DNA from: Spongiibacter marinus
Lineage (GTDB): Bacteria > Pseudomonadota > Gammaproteobacteria > Pseudomonadales > Spongiibacteraceae
Length of the DNA stretch: 64,000 bases
Assembly (NCBI RefSeq): GCF_016906995.1
Contig: NZ_JAFBBD010000007.1
Span: 1-64,000, forward strand
Reading direction: 5' to 3'
Position 1 is the first letter of the stretch, and each line of letters starts with the position of its first letter. Position numbers and translations under genes: made by a program. Of this stretch, positions 53,486 through 62,892 are shown one piece after another. The notes beneath the pieces were generated by a model. That model worked only from the letters and a program-made list of their open reading frames with translations, was not told the origin of the DNA and did not search any database.

Positions 53486-54553
53486 ATGGCCGGCACGCGC
53501 CAGCAACGGGTCGAGGTTAACGGGATTCACTTACACATTCGGTGTCAGGGAGAAGGCCCCTGGGTTGTGCTTTGCCATGGTTATCCCGGTCATTGGTCAA
53601 ACTGGCGCAGCCAAATGCAGGTTCTGGCCGATGCTGGTTATACCGCTGTGGTGCCCGATATGCGCGGCTACGGTCAGAGCAGCCGCCCAGATGACGTCTC
53701 GGCCCATAACATGAACCAGCAAATTGGCGATATGTGCGGCTTGCTGGATGCGTTTGGTATTCAACAAGCGGTGTTTGTCGGGCAGGATTTTGGTGCATCA
53801 CTGGTGTGGAATCTCGCCCTCCGGCAGCCCGAGCGCGTTCGGGCTGTGGTCGGTATTAGCGTGCCCTTTGATCACGATTACTACGGCCGCAGCTGTATGG
53901 GGCATTTGCCTGACGCACAACTGCAGGCGCTCAATGCCGACTCCCTGCTGGTAGCATCGCCACTACATCCGCCCAGTGTGGGTTTTGCTGCAATTGCAGA
54001 GCAGCAATTTTTACACGCGCAGTATTTCCAGCGCCCCGGTGTGGCCGATCGCGAGCTCGGCCATAATGCCAGCGAATTTTTACGTCGCATATACTGGGCG
54101 TTAAGCGCCGAGGGCAGCCTCGGCGATTGGGCGAGCTTCCCCTCCCAGGGCACCGCGTATCTGGATGTGCTGCCACCGGCGCCGAGCCTGCCGTGGCCGT
54201 GGATGAGTGAGAACGATATGGCGGTCATCGTCGACGATTATCTGCGCGCCGGTGCCGATAACGCCTTCAGTGGTGCCTTGGCAAGCTACCGGGTGGCCGA
54301 CGAAAATTGGCACATCGGCGCGGCCTACGCTGCGCAGAATATTACTGTACCTGCACTTTTTATTGCCGGTGAATCCGACCCCGTGGTGGCCTCGTTAGAT
54401 GATGAGATGGTCGCGAGAATGCGTCAGCGTATTCCCGATTTGCAGCCACTCGTTCTGGTGCCGGATGCCGGTCACTTCGTCCAATTGGAAAAGCCAGAGC
54501 CAGTAAACAGCGCCATTAGCGCGTTTTTAACCTTGCTCGCGGCAGGGGCGTGA
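53486..54553 (+). CDS. Alpha/beta hydrolase, epoxide-hydrolase-like
   Basis: A 355-residue alpha/beta-hydrolase with the epoxide-hydrolase pattern: oxyanion loop HGYPGHWSNW, DMRGYGQSSRP, nucleophile Asp101 in VGQDFGAS and catalytic His330 in PDAGHFVQLEKP. An Asp rather than Ser at the nucleophile elbow indicates epoxide hydrolase or haloalkane dehalogenase chemistry; the substrate is not known. A cap domain of about 130 residues follows the nucleophile. I chose the ATG at 53486 because of GAGGG nine bases upstream; GTG 53477 and ATG 53480 are alternatives. Confidence 0.87.
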   Translation: MAGTRQQRVEVNGIHLHIRCQGEGPWVVLCHGYPGHWSNWRSQMQVLADAGYTAVVPDMRGYGQSSRPDDVSAHNMNQQIGDMCGLLDAFGIQQAVFVGQDFGASLVWNLALRQPERVRAVVGISVPFDHDYYGRSCMGHLPDAQLQALNADSLLVASPLHPPSVGFAAIAEQQFLHAQYFQRPGVADRELGHNASEFLRRIYWALSAEGSLGDWASFPSQGTAYLDVLPPAPSLPWPWMSENDMAVIVDDYLRAGADNAFSGALASYRVADENWHIGAAYAAQNITVPALFIAGESDPVVASLDDEMVARMRQRIPDLQPLVLVPDAGHFVQLEKPEPVNSAISAFLTLLAAGA

Positions 54554-54614
54554 GCCACTTGAAATCCGGTTTTTCGTCCCGATAACTACTGTTGTGGATG
54601 AAAGAGGAATTGTC

Positions 54615-55058
54615 GTGACGGCGAGCCAACAACTGCCATGCCCTGCGTGCGGGGCGATCAATCGTATACCCGACAGTCGTTTAGATGACGGCCCGGTATG
54701 CGGAAAATGCCGTGCGCCATTATTAGATGGACAGGTCGTCACGGCGGACAGCGCAACCCTGCAGCGCTTCCTACAGCACAGTAGCCAGCCGGTAGTTGTG
54801 GATTTTTGGGCGCCGTGGTGCGGCCCCTGCAAAAGTTTCGCGCCGGTGTATAGCAGCGTTGCCGCAGAAGAAGCGACGCGTGCGCGCTTTCTGAAGGTGG
54901 ATACACAGGCCCAGCAACAGGCAGCGGCAGCTTATCAAATTCGCTCCATTCCCACGTTGGTCGTGTTTCACCAGGGGCGAGAAATCGCTCGCCTGTCAGG
55001 CGCTTTGCCGAAGGTGCAATTTCAGCAGTGGCTGCGCCAGCATGTGCCCACGGCGTAG
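54615..55058 (+). CDS. trxC: Thioredoxin 2 (TrxC)
   Basis: A 147-residue zinc-binding thioredoxin. The N-terminal zinc finger is CPACG (Cys9, Cys12) and CGKC. The thioredoxin fold has the active site FWAPWCGPCK, the SIPTL cis-Pro and FHQGREI. It reduces protein disulphides in the cytoplasm and in E. coli responds to OxyR. The GTG at 54615 with AGAGG eight bases upstream is preferred; a GTG at 54594 in the same frame is possible. Confidence 0.93.
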   Translation: MTASQQLPCPACGAINRIPDSRLDDGPVCGKCRAPLLDGQVVTADSATLQRFLQHSSQPVVVDFWAPWCGPCKSFAPVYSSVAAEEATRARFLKVDTQAQQQAAAAYQIRSIPTLVVFHQGREIARLSGALPKVQFQQWLRQHVPTA

Positions 55059-55085
55059 CGTGGGCAACGACTTTTTCGCGGTAAA

Positions 55086-55355
55086 TCAGTGGGCGCTGAA
55101 GGCCTGCACGCAATAGCCTTTGTTAATGGCCTCTTGAACTTGCGGGTCCTTCTCCAAGGCGGCGTCGACCTTGATCTGCCTGCGCTTAAGCACCTTTACG
55201 TCACGAAAGCCCTCGCGCATCACAAATAGGGTTGCGAGCTGCTCTGCGCCAAACAGATCTTTAAAGTCGATGTAGACAATAAAGGGCACTTCCTCGTCTT
55301 TTTTAAACTCACCTTGGTCCTTGCGTGAGCTGGCGTTCATGGAAAAAAGAAACAT
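55086..55355 (-). CDS. Small conserved-looking protein downstream of rapA
   Basis: An 89-residue soluble protein, charged throughout, with AGGAG at a proper distance before its ATG. Recognisable stretches are VPFIVYIDFKDLFGAEQLAT and VKVLKRRQIKVDAALEKDP. No family recognised. It starts 24 bases after the rapA stop on the same strand, so it is probably the second gene of a rapA operon and could be an accessory factor. Confidence 0.65.
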   Translation of the reverse strand: MFLFSMNASSRKDQGEFKKDEEVPFIVYIDFKDLFGAEQLATLFVMREGFRDVKVLKRRQIKVDAALEKDPQVQEAINKGYCVQAFSAH

Positions 55356-55379
55356 CGGCGCTCTCCTGTCGGTGGCAAC

Positions 55380-58253
55380 TTAGCTGATAATGGCCAGTCG
55401 CAGCGCGTGGGTATTTAGCCGCAAGGCCCCGAGATGAGTACGGCCCTGTTCGGTTTCACTATCGAAGCGCTGCACGGCCTGCTCGTCAATGTCTGGATTG
55501 CGCTCGGCAAGTGCCAGTAGTCTCGCACGTTCACTGCTGCGCGCCTGCTCGTAGGCGGTTAGAGCCTGCTCGCGCCACTCGCTTTCCAACTGTTTGGCAA
55601 TGCCCTCCACGTTGTTTAGCAACGCGGTTAAGGGTTCGCGGATTTGCCGCATTAACGCCGGCACCAGGCCTTTCTTAACGTGTTGGCAGAGGCTGTTGAG
55701 TTGGGCGTGGCTGACCTTGTCACTGAGTTGCCGGCCCTGAGTATCCAGCAAAATCCGCTCACTCTGGGCGGGCAGGAAGCGATCGAGTGCCAATGCCGCA
55801 GGGGCTTGCAGCGAAGGGTTAAAGAAGGTTTCCAGCAGCATACTGCCGGCGGGTAAGCCCTTCACCGCGAGTGTGCACATTGTGGCACTGCCGAAATCGC
55901 CGTTGGCGATCAGCTCCATGGCATCGCGCAGTAGCGGGTGCTCCCAGGTGAGAAACGCCATGTCCTCGCGGCTCAACGCGCGACGTCGGTCGAAAGTGCC
56001 GGTCAGGCCTTCCTCGGGTAACTGTGGGAAAGCATCGCTGAGCATATGATCGCCGGGCCGAAGGATAATAGCCTGGTCACTGTGGTCTTCGTGCTCAAGG
56101 CCAAACTGGTCAGCCAGTTGTTCCAGGTAGGCGGCCAGCTCCTCGCTGCGTTGCTCTTCAGCCACTTGGGCTACCAGCGCGTCAGCCTGGTCGCGGCGGC
56201 AGGAATTTAATTCCAGCAGTTGATTGCGACCAGAGTGCAGCTCAGCGCGCAGGCTTGCTGCGGTGTTTGCCGCTTCTGACAGCAGGGCATCGACGGCTTC
56301 GGTGGAATCTTCCAGCGCCGCGACCAGCTGGCTTTCATAGCGCTGCATCATGGCGCTACCGATGGTGCATGGTTCGGTAAATATGGCCATGGCGTCGCGA
56401 TACCAATTCAGCAGCGCTTGCTGTGCACTGCCGCTGTAGTAGGGCACATGAATATTGACATCCCCTTGGCGGCCAATGCGGTCCAGACGACCAATACGCT
56501 GCTCCAGCAGGTCCGGGTTCAGCGGGAGATCGAATAGAACGAGGTGTTCGGCAAACTGAAAGTTGCGGCCCTCGCTGCCGATTTCGCTGCATACCAAAAG
56601 CTGAGCGCCGTCGTCGGGATCGGCAAAGTAGGCCGCCGCGCGGTCGCGCTCCATCAGGCTCATTTCTTCGTGGAATACCGCACTGGCAATACCGCGGCGC
56701 AACCGCATGTAGAGCTCGAGCTCGCGGGCAGTATTGGTATCGGCGCAAATCAGCAAGCAGCGAGCGTCGGGCTGGCCGAGGAGGAATTTTTCCAGCCACT
56801 GCACGCGAGGGTCGGTGTCCGGCCAGTCATCTCCGAGCAGCGGTTCAGGGTGCAGGCGATCGTGCAGCGGTAGCTCATCGGCCGCCGCGGTATAGAGTGC
56901 AGGGGCCGACAATGGGTGCTCGTGCAGGGCCCGGGCGGGGAAACCACCCACTGAGGCGCGGCTGTTGCGAAACAAACTGCGGCCGGTGCCGAATCGATCG
57001 AGCAGTGCATCGACGACCGCCTGGCGATGGCTCTGCGGGTCATTGGCGAAAGCGGTGAGTAAGTCGCTATCCAGGTAGGAGCGCAACGCGTCTTGTAGGC
57101 CGCTGTCGGCATCCTTGTCGCGCACCCGGTTAATCAGTTCGCTAATGTCTGTGTAGTCGCGCTGCTCGTCGCGAAAGGCCTGCAGGTCGTTGTAGCGCTC
57201 TGGGTCAAGCAGGCGCAGGCGCGCGAAATGGCCGTCGATACCGGCGTTCTCTGGGGTTGCCGTCAGTAGCAGCACAGACGGGGTGGCGCTGCAGAGGGTT
57301 TCCAGCATGGCGTAGCCCGGTGTTTGCTCGCCGGTCTCCTGCCATTGCAGGTGGTGGGCCTCGTCAACTATCAGCGTATCCCAACCCGCGGCTTCAAGTT
57401 GGCTCACCCGACGAGGGTGGCTGGCCAGCCAGTCGATTGATGCGATCAGCAGCTGCTCGCTTTCAAAGGGGTTTTGCTCGCGGGCTTTTTCTTCTTCCTC
57501 GTCGAAAAACACGCTGTCGGCGTCGTCGCGATACGGGTCGATTTCCCGGCAGCGGGCTTCGTCAAAAATACTGAAGTTCAGATTAAAGCGGCGGCGCATT
57601 TCCACCAGCCACTGGTGAACCAGGCTGTCGGGCACCAAAATCAATACCCGCTGGATGCGCTCTTCCAGCAGCTGTTGGTGAAGAATAAGGCCAGCTTCAA
57701 TGGTTTTGCCCAGGCCGACTTCATCTGCCAGCAGCACGCGTGGCTGGTGTCGCTGGGCGACGTTGCGGGCAATATAAAACTGATGGGGAAGTAACTCGAC
57801 GCGCGGGCCGAGCAGTCCGCGGCTGTGATTGGCGCGGGCGCGATTGCGTTGTTCAAGCGTGCTTACGCGCAACTCGTAGCGTTTGGTGTGGTCGAGCTGT
57901 CCGGCCAGTAGGCGGTCACGCGCACTGTGAAGTTGAATTTGTGCGCTGAGGATTTGCTCCGGAATGGGCTGCAGTTCGCCGTTGCTGTCGGCGGCAAAAT
58001 ATACCAGGCAGCCATTGTGTTCCTGAACGTCCTCAACCGTCATTGGCGGCAGTTCGGGCACATTGATTTCATCGCCAGGCTGAAACTGCACGCGCGACAG
58101 CGGCGCGCGATCCGCAGCGTAGGTACGCTCTTCCTCGGCGGCGGGGAAGGCGATCACCACCCGGCGGTTAGCTGCTTCAAGAATGATGCCGAGGCCAAGG
58201 TCTGGCTCGGGGGTACTAATCCAGCGTTGGCCGGGATAAAAAGTCTCTGGCAT
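55380..58253 (-). CDS. rapA: RNA polymerase-associated ATPase RapA (HepA)
   Basis: A 957-residue SWI2/SNF2 ATPase that binds RNA polymerase and helps recycle it; E. coli RapA is 968. The N-terminal tandem Tudor-like domains (FYPGQRWISTPEPDLGLG) precede the ATPase core with Walker A DEVGLGKTIEAG (about residues 177-188), DEAH box VDEAHHL (about 297-303), RLRLLDPERYND and the C-terminal lobe LVCSEIGSEGRNFQFAEHL with FDLPLNPDLLEQRIGRLDRIG. The ATG at 58253 gives the canonical M-x-x-x-F-x-P-G-Q-R start; the frame is open to 58460 but this would overlap the next gene. Divergent from the crbS-like kinase. Confidence 0.95.
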   Translation of the reverse strand: MPETFYPGQRWISTPEPDLGLGIILEAANRRVVIAFPAAEEERTYAADRAPLSRVQFQPGDEINVPELPPMTVEDVQEHNGCLVYFAADSNGELQPIPEQILSAQIQLHSARDRLLAGQLDHTKRYELRVSTLEQRNRARANHSRGLLGPRVELLPHQFYIARNVAQRHQPRVLLADEVGLGKTIEAGLILHQQLLEERIQRVLILVPDSLVHQWLVEMRRRFNLNFSIFDEARCREIDPYRDDADSVFFDEEEEKAREQNPFESEQLLIASIDWLASHPRRVSQLEAAGWDTLIVDEAHHLQWQETGEQTPGYAMLETLCSATPSVLLLTATPENAGIDGHFARLRLLDPERYNDLQAFRDEQRDYTDISELINRVRDKDADSGLQDALRSYLDSDLLTAFANDPQSHRQAVVDALLDRFGTGRSLFRNSRASVGGFPARALHEHPLSAPALYTAAADELPLHDRLHPEPLLGDDWPDTDPRVQWLEKFLLGQPDARCLLICADTNTARELELYMRLRRGIASAVFHEEMSLMERDRAAAYFADPDDGAQLLVCSEIGSEGRNFQFAEHLVLFDLPLNPDLLEQRIGRLDRIGRQGDVNIHVPYYSGSAQQALLNWYRDAMAIFTEPCTIGSAMMQRYESQLVAALEDSTEAVDALLSEAANTAASLRAELHSGRNQLLELNSCRRDQADALVAQVAEEQRSEELAAYLEQLADQFGLEHEDHSDQAIILRPGDHMLSDAFPQLPEEGLTGTFDRRRALSREDMAFLTWEHPLLRDAMELIANGDFGSATMCTLAVKGLPAGSMLLETFFNPSLQAPAALALDRFLPAQSERILLDTQGRQLSDKVSHAQLNSLCQHVKKGLVPALMRQIREPLTALLNNVEGIAKQLESEWREQALTAYEQARSSERARLLALAERNPDIDEQAVQRFDSETEQGRTHLGALRLNTHALRLAIIS

Positions 58254-58450
58254 AACGGGCTTTGGTCTAGTCTCGTCGGGCGATTTTCGGGCAGGCATCT
58301 TACGCGTCGCAGCCGCTAAGGGGAAGGCTTGGCGCCCCGGGGAAGTCGGGAATAGGGCCACTTTTCGGCCATAGACTTTAGTCGCATGCGCAGCCTTAAA
58401 CGCTGGGGTAGACTGGGCCGTCGACAGCAATAACGAATAAGAGGCATACA

Positions 58451-61400
58451 GTGCCAGCAAATCAGTGGGTCATGCTACTGGCCTTTCTCTATTTTGGGGT
58501 GTTGTTTTTCATCGCTTGGTGGGCTGACCGCCGCGCCGAATGGCCGCGTCGTTTTCGACCGTTAATTTACAGCTTGTCTCTCGCAGTATATTGCAGCTCC
58601 TGGACCTTTTTCGGTGCCGTGGGCGAGGCCGTGGAGAGTGGCTGGGGCTTTTTGCCAATTTACCTCGGGCCAATTTTGCTGTTTGTGGTTGGCTGGCCAT
58701 TTTTGCGTCGCCTGTCGGTGATGAGCACCCGCAATCGGGTAACGTCGATTGCCGACTTCATGGGCTCACGCTACGGCAAGAACCAACTGTTGGCCGCGCT
58801 GGTGACCTTTCTGGCGGTATTGGGGAGCCTGCCGTATATCGCCCTGCAATTGAAGGCGATTACTCAGGCGTGGACCAGTGTAAAGCACTTGTGGGACCAG
58901 CGCGCCGAAGATGTGGGCTCGCAGAGCTTTACCGGCGAGATGTTCGGCACGGTGTCATTTGTCGACCCCGGGAGCACCAGCTTTATCGCGGCGTTAATAC
59001 TTGTGCTGTTTACCGTTGCATTTGGTACGCGCGTTGTCGAGAAGCGGCAGCGACATCGCGGCTTAATGGCGGCGGTAGCGATTGAGTCCATCGTTAAGCT
59101 GGCGGCATTTGTCATGGTAGGGGTATTTGCGCTGGGCTTGCTGTGGAGCAGTGACTCGGCCCCATTACACTGGGGGCATTTTTCGCAATTACCGGATCTG
59201 ACCAACTTTTTTACGCAGATGCTGTTGGCTGTGGCGGCAATTGTTTGCCTGCCCCGCCAGTTTCACGTGATGGTTGTCGAGCACCACAGCCGCCGTGATA
59301 TGCGCCTGGCTCGGTGGATTTTTCCGCTGTATTTGCTGGCCTTTTGCGCAATGATCGCACCCATTGCGATCGCAGGAATGAGCTTGCTGCCCAGTGTGGG
59401 CACCGCCGACATGTTGGTGGTTTCGCTGCCATTGCATATGGGGAACAACCAGCTGGCGGTTATCGCCCTGCTAGGTGGGATGTCAGCCGCTACCGGCATG
59501 GTGATTGTCGCCTGTGTGACTTTGTCGGTAATGGTCTGTAATGAATGGCTGGTGCCGCTCTGGCAGCGCTTTCGTCAGGGGCACGAGATCAACGCCCGAT
59601 GGTTGCAGCAAGTGCGGCGCATTGCCATTGCGGCGGTACTGTTTGCTGCCTGGCTGCTGGAGCAGCAGCTCAGTGCTCACGGCGGCCTCGCCTCACTTGG
59701 TTTGTTGTCGTTCGCCGCCGCAGCGCAGCTGTTGCCCGGTATTATCGGCGCCCTGTACTGGAATCGGGGGCATGCCAAGGGGGTAGTGGTTGGCCTGCTA
59801 GCCGGTGGCTTTTTATGGGCCTACACGCTGCTATTGCCGGCGGTGCTGGGGCAGGGCCACAGTGTGGTGAGCAGCGGCCCGATGGGCTGGCAATGGCTGC
59901 GTCCGGAAGCGCTGATGGGCTTTGATTTTGGTGACGCGCTGAGTCACGGCGTGTTTTGGAGTCTGGCCGTCAACAGCTTGCTAATGGTGCTGATCTCCCG
60001 GCGCTGTCGTTTTAGCAGCATCGATATGCGTCAGGCGCGCAGTTTTACCGAGGTGCGGGTCGAGCGCCGCCAATTACAAGCGGAGTTGGAACTCACTGAT
60101 ATCGATGCCTGGCAGCTTCACCGCCTGTTAGTGCCGCTACTCGGAGACGGGCGCAGCGAGCGAATGTGGCAGCGCTTTGAGCAGCGACTGGGCCATCGCC
60201 TATTGCCGAGTGACCGCGTGCCGCGCTTTGTTATTAAAGATGTCGAAGAGTCGCTGGCTTCGATTGTCGGCGCGGTGTCGGCGCACCGAACACTGGAACT
60301 GCTGGCCAAGCGCAAGCCGCTGGATATCGATGAATTTGTGTCGCTGATCGGTACGACCTCGCGGCAAATTCAGTTTGGTCAGGATCTGCTGCAAATCACG
60401 TTAGAGACTATCCCACAAGGGGTTAGCGTGGTCGACGGTAACCTCAACCTGGTCGCCTGGAACCAGCGCTATGTCGACCTGTTTAATTTCCCTGAGCGCC
60501 TGCTTTATGTCGGTTGCCCAATTGCCAAGATCTACCAATACAATGCCGAGCGCGGTTATTTGCACGACGCCGATAGCGATGTTGATGCGGCCATTCGGCG
60601 GCGCCTGGGGCTGTTGCAGGGGGCAAAACCTTATCGCCTGGAGCGCCTGCTACCCAATGGTTTGGTCATTGAAATTTGCGGCACCCCGATGGCCAATGGT
60701 GGCTATGTAACCACCTATACCGATATTAGCGAGTACCGGCGAATCTTTAACGAGCTGGAAGCCGCCAAGTCGCAATTGGAGGAAAGGGTGGCAGCTCGAA
60801 CCTCCGAGCTAGAGACCGTGAATCAGTCCTTGGAAGAGGAAAACGCCACGCGAGCGCGCATTGAGCGGGAATTGAATACCGTTTACGCCAGTAAAAATCG
60901 CTTTTTGGCATCGGCCAGTCACGACCTATTGCAACCCATCAATGCTGCCAGGCTTTTCACCGCCGCGTTGTCGGGCAAAGTGGAAGAGCAGGCGGCTGGC
61001 GCCAGTTCGCTAAGCAGCGATGTGAAACACATTGACGAAGCACTGGCCGGCGCGGAAACCCTGATTACCTCCCTGCGCGAAATTGCGCGCCTGGACTCCG
61101 GGAGAATGCAGCCCCAGCTTGAAAGCTTTGCCATACAGTCATTGCTCGACACCATGGGCCGTGAGTTTTCGGTGATTGCTCAGCGCAGTGGCCTGACATT
61201 GCGCGTTGCACCCTGTTCGCTTTGGGTTCGCAGTGACCGCCACTTACTGCGCCGGGTAGTGCAAAACCTGCTCAGTAATGCCCTGCGATACACCCCGCAG
61301 GGTACGGTGTTATTGGGTTGTCGGCGACAGGGAGCGCAACTGAGTATTCAGGTGCTCGATACCGGACCGGGTATTGCAGAGCAGGATCAGCAACGTATTT

Positions 61401-61999
61401 TTGACGAGTTTGAGCGCGCAAACGACGCCGCTCACCGTGAAACCGAAGCTGGCCTGGGACTGGGTTTATCGATTGTTCGCCGTATCAGTAGCCTGCTAGG
61501 GCATGACTTGAGCATGGTTTCTGTTCCCGGACGCGGTACGGTGTTCTCTATCACGGTACCTATCGTTAATGCGGTTGCCGCGAGCGAAGCTGCTACAGTC
61601 GCCGAAGAGGCCCTGCAGTCAGAACTCGCGGGGCTAACGGTGCTGTGCGTGGACAATGAAGCGGCGATTCGCGCGGGAATGCAGAGCCTGCTGGCGCAGT
61701 GGCAGTGCCGCGTATTTGCCGGTGCATCGCTTAGCGATGTATTGAGTCAGTGGCCGTTGGATACGCCGCCCGATATTGTGCTGGCAGACTATCACTTGGA
61801 CGGCGGTGAGACGGGGTTAGAGTTATTGCAAACCCTGAGCTATCACTGGGGCAAGTCGCTGCCGGCAATTGTTATCAGTGCCGACAACAGTGACGCGGTT
61901 CGGCGGTCGGTCATCGATGCGGGTTATCGCTTCCTTGCTAAGCCCGTTAAGCCGGCGGCGCTGCGTGGCTTAATGCGTAAAATGGCGAGGGGAGCATAG
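58451..61999 (+). CDS. crbS: Hybrid sensor kinase with SLC5 transporter domain (CrbS/MxtR type)
   Basis: An 1182-residue hybrid kinase. Residues about 1-520 form a sodium/solute symporter-like (SLC5/SSS) membrane domain with 13 or so helices (SSWTFFGAVGEAVESGWGF at the start). A STAC/PAS region (about 520-760) is followed by a coiled coil, the H-box with His824 (SASHDLLQPINAARLF), an ATPase with N-box NLLSNALRYT and G-box GLGLGLSIV, and a C-terminal receiver with Asp1113 (LADYHLDGG). This order is that of CrbS in Vibrio and MxtR in Pseudomonas, which control acetate use. The regulator gene and acs lie next door, which supports this role. GTG start with GAGG upstream. Confidence 0.92.
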   Translation: MPANQWVMLLAFLYFGVLFFIAWWADRRAEWPRRFRPLIYSLSLAVYCSSWTFFGAVGEAVESGWGFLPIYLGPILLFVVGWPFLRRLSVMSTRNRVTSIADFMGSRYGKNQLLAALVTFLAVLGSLPYIALQLKAITQAWTSVKHLWDQRAEDVGSQSFTGEMFGTVSFVDPGSTSFIAALILVLFTVAFGTRVVEKRQRHRGLMAAVAIESIVKLAAFVMVGVFALGLLWSSDSAPLHWGHFSQLPDLTNFFTQMLLAVAAIVCLPRQFHVMVVEHHSRRDMRLARWIFPLYLLAFCAMIAPIAIAGMSLLPSVGTADMLVVSLPLHMGNNQLAVIALLGGMSAATGMVIVACVTLSVMVCNEWLVPLWQRFRQGHEINARWLQQVRRIAIAAVLFAAWLLEQQLSAHGGLASLGLLSFAAAAQLLPGIIGALYWNRGHAKGVVVGLLAGGFLWAYTLLLPAVLGQGHSVVSSGPMGWQWLRPEALMGFDFGDALSHGVFWSLAVNSLLMVLISRRCRFSSIDMRQARSFTEVRVERRQLQAELELTDIDAWQLHRLLVPLLGDGRSERMWQRFEQRLGHRLLPSDRVPRFVIKDVEESLASIVGAVSAHRTLELLAKRKPLDIDEFVSLIGTTSRQIQFGQDLLQITLETIPQGVSVVDGNLNLVAWNQRYVDLFNFPERLLYVGCPIAKIYQYNAERGYLHDADSDVDAAIRRRLGLLQGAKPYRLERLLPNGLVIEICGTPMANGGYVTTYTDISEYRRIFNELEAAKSQLEERVAARTSELETVNQSLEEENATRARIERELNTVYASKNRFLASASHDLLQPINAARLFTAALSGKVEEQAAGASSLSSDVKHIDEALAGAETLITSLREIARLDSGRMQPQLESFAIQSLLDTMGREFSVIAQRSGLTLRVAPCSLWVRSDRHLLRRVVQNLLSNALRYTPQGTVLLGCRRQGAQLSIQVLDTGPGIAEQDQQRIFDEFERANDAAHRETEAGLGLGLSIVRRISSLLGHDLSMVSVPGRGTVFSITVPIVNAVAASEAATVAEEALQSELAGLTVLCVDNEAAIRAGMQSLLAQWQCRVFAGASLSDVLSQWPLDTPPDIVLADYHLDGGETGLELLQTLSYHWGKSLPAIVISADNSDAVRRSVIDAGYRFLAKPVKPAALRGLMRKMARGA

Positions 62000-62092
62000 T
62001 TAATGCATTGCGAATATTTTATAAGCTGAACTGATCTTCGTATGCTAAAAGCATGACCAGAGCTTTTTGTTTTGAGTCACCTCTGGCAGTGT

Positions 62093-62743
62093 TTATTCCA
62101 CTGCCGGGATGTTCACGTCTAACTGGCTCAGCATCAGTACGGCCTGTGTTCGCGAATGCACACTGAGTTTGCGAAAAATTTCAGTAATATGGGCTTTGAT
62201 CGTGGCCTCGGTGACATTCAGCTCCCAGGCAATCTGCTTGTTCAGCAGTCCCTGCACCAAATAACTGGCAACGCGAAACTGCTGAGGCGTCAAGCTTGCC
62301 ACGACCTCGGCGATCGATTTTTCATCGCTGCTGCTGGCTTGCTGATAACGCACATTTTCCGGCAGCCAGCGCTCTCCTTGTAGCACTTGTGCAATGGCGG
62401 TGCTGATCTGTTCTGGCGAACTACTCTTGGGCAAAAAACCGCTGGCGCCGTAATCAATGGCGCGGCACATCACTTCCTCGGTTTCAGAGGCAGACACCAC
62501 CATAATCGGTATTTCCGGGTGCTGGGCCTCCAGGTGGACTAAGGCACTAAAGCCCTGTGCGCCGGGCATATGTAAGTCCAGCAGCAGTAGATCGATATCG
62601 CTGTCTTCGTCGATGGCCTGTTGAAGGCTGCCGATATCGCCGACCTCGTCAATGCGTGCAGTCGGAAAGCTCGCGCTCAGGGCACCGCGCATGGCCGAGC
62701 GGAAAAGCGGGTGATCGTCGGCGATCAGAAATCGCTGGGTCAT
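62093..62743 (-). CDS. crbR: LuxR-family response regulator (CrbR/ErdR type)
   Basis: A 216-residue regulator with a receiver domain (Asp56 in LLLLDLHMPG) and a C-terminal LuxR/NarL helix-turn-helix (LTPQQFRVASYLVQGLLNKQ, TEATIKAHITEIFRKL). It is convergent with the CrbS-like kinase, and the acs gene lies upstream on its own strand behind a terminator. In Vibrio and Pseudomonas CrbR/ErdR, with CrbS/MxtR, activates acs. The match of domains and context makes this the partner regulator. A 43-base gap to the acs terminator holds its promoter. Confidence 0.92.
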   Translation of the reverse strand: MTQRFLIADDHPLFRSAMRGALSASFPTARIDEVGDIGSLQQAIDEDSDIDLLLLDLHMPGAQGFSALVHLEAQHPEIPIMVVSASETEEVMCRAIDYGASGFLPKSSSPEQISTAIAQVLQGERWLPENVRYQQASSSDEKSIAEVVASLTPQQFRVASYLVQGLLNKQIAWELNVTEATIKAHITEIFRKLSVHSRTQAVLMLSQLDVNIPAVE

Positions 62744-62786
62744 GGGGCCTCATTGTTCCGTTATTGTTTTTCGATTAGGCCAGTAT

Positions 62787-62809
62787 AAAAAAGCCCCGCA
62801 GTGCGGGGC
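62787..62809 (-). terminator. Terminator after acs
   Basis: On the minus strand GCCCCGC and GCGGGGC pair around a three-base loop and are followed by six T. It lies about 85 bases after the acs stop and before crbR, so crbR is likely transcribed on its own. Confidence 0.9.
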
Positions 62810-62892
62810 AAGCGCTTAGGAAAAGCCTGTGGTAAAGACCCGGCTTCTCGGGGTGGAGGAGAGAGTCACCACCCCGCATCTGCACATTCAGT

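Noticed and set aside
58254-58460. 69-residue N-terminal extension of RapA
   Set aside because: It would overlap the start of the divergent kinase gene, has no similarity to RapA, and the canonical start lies at 58253.
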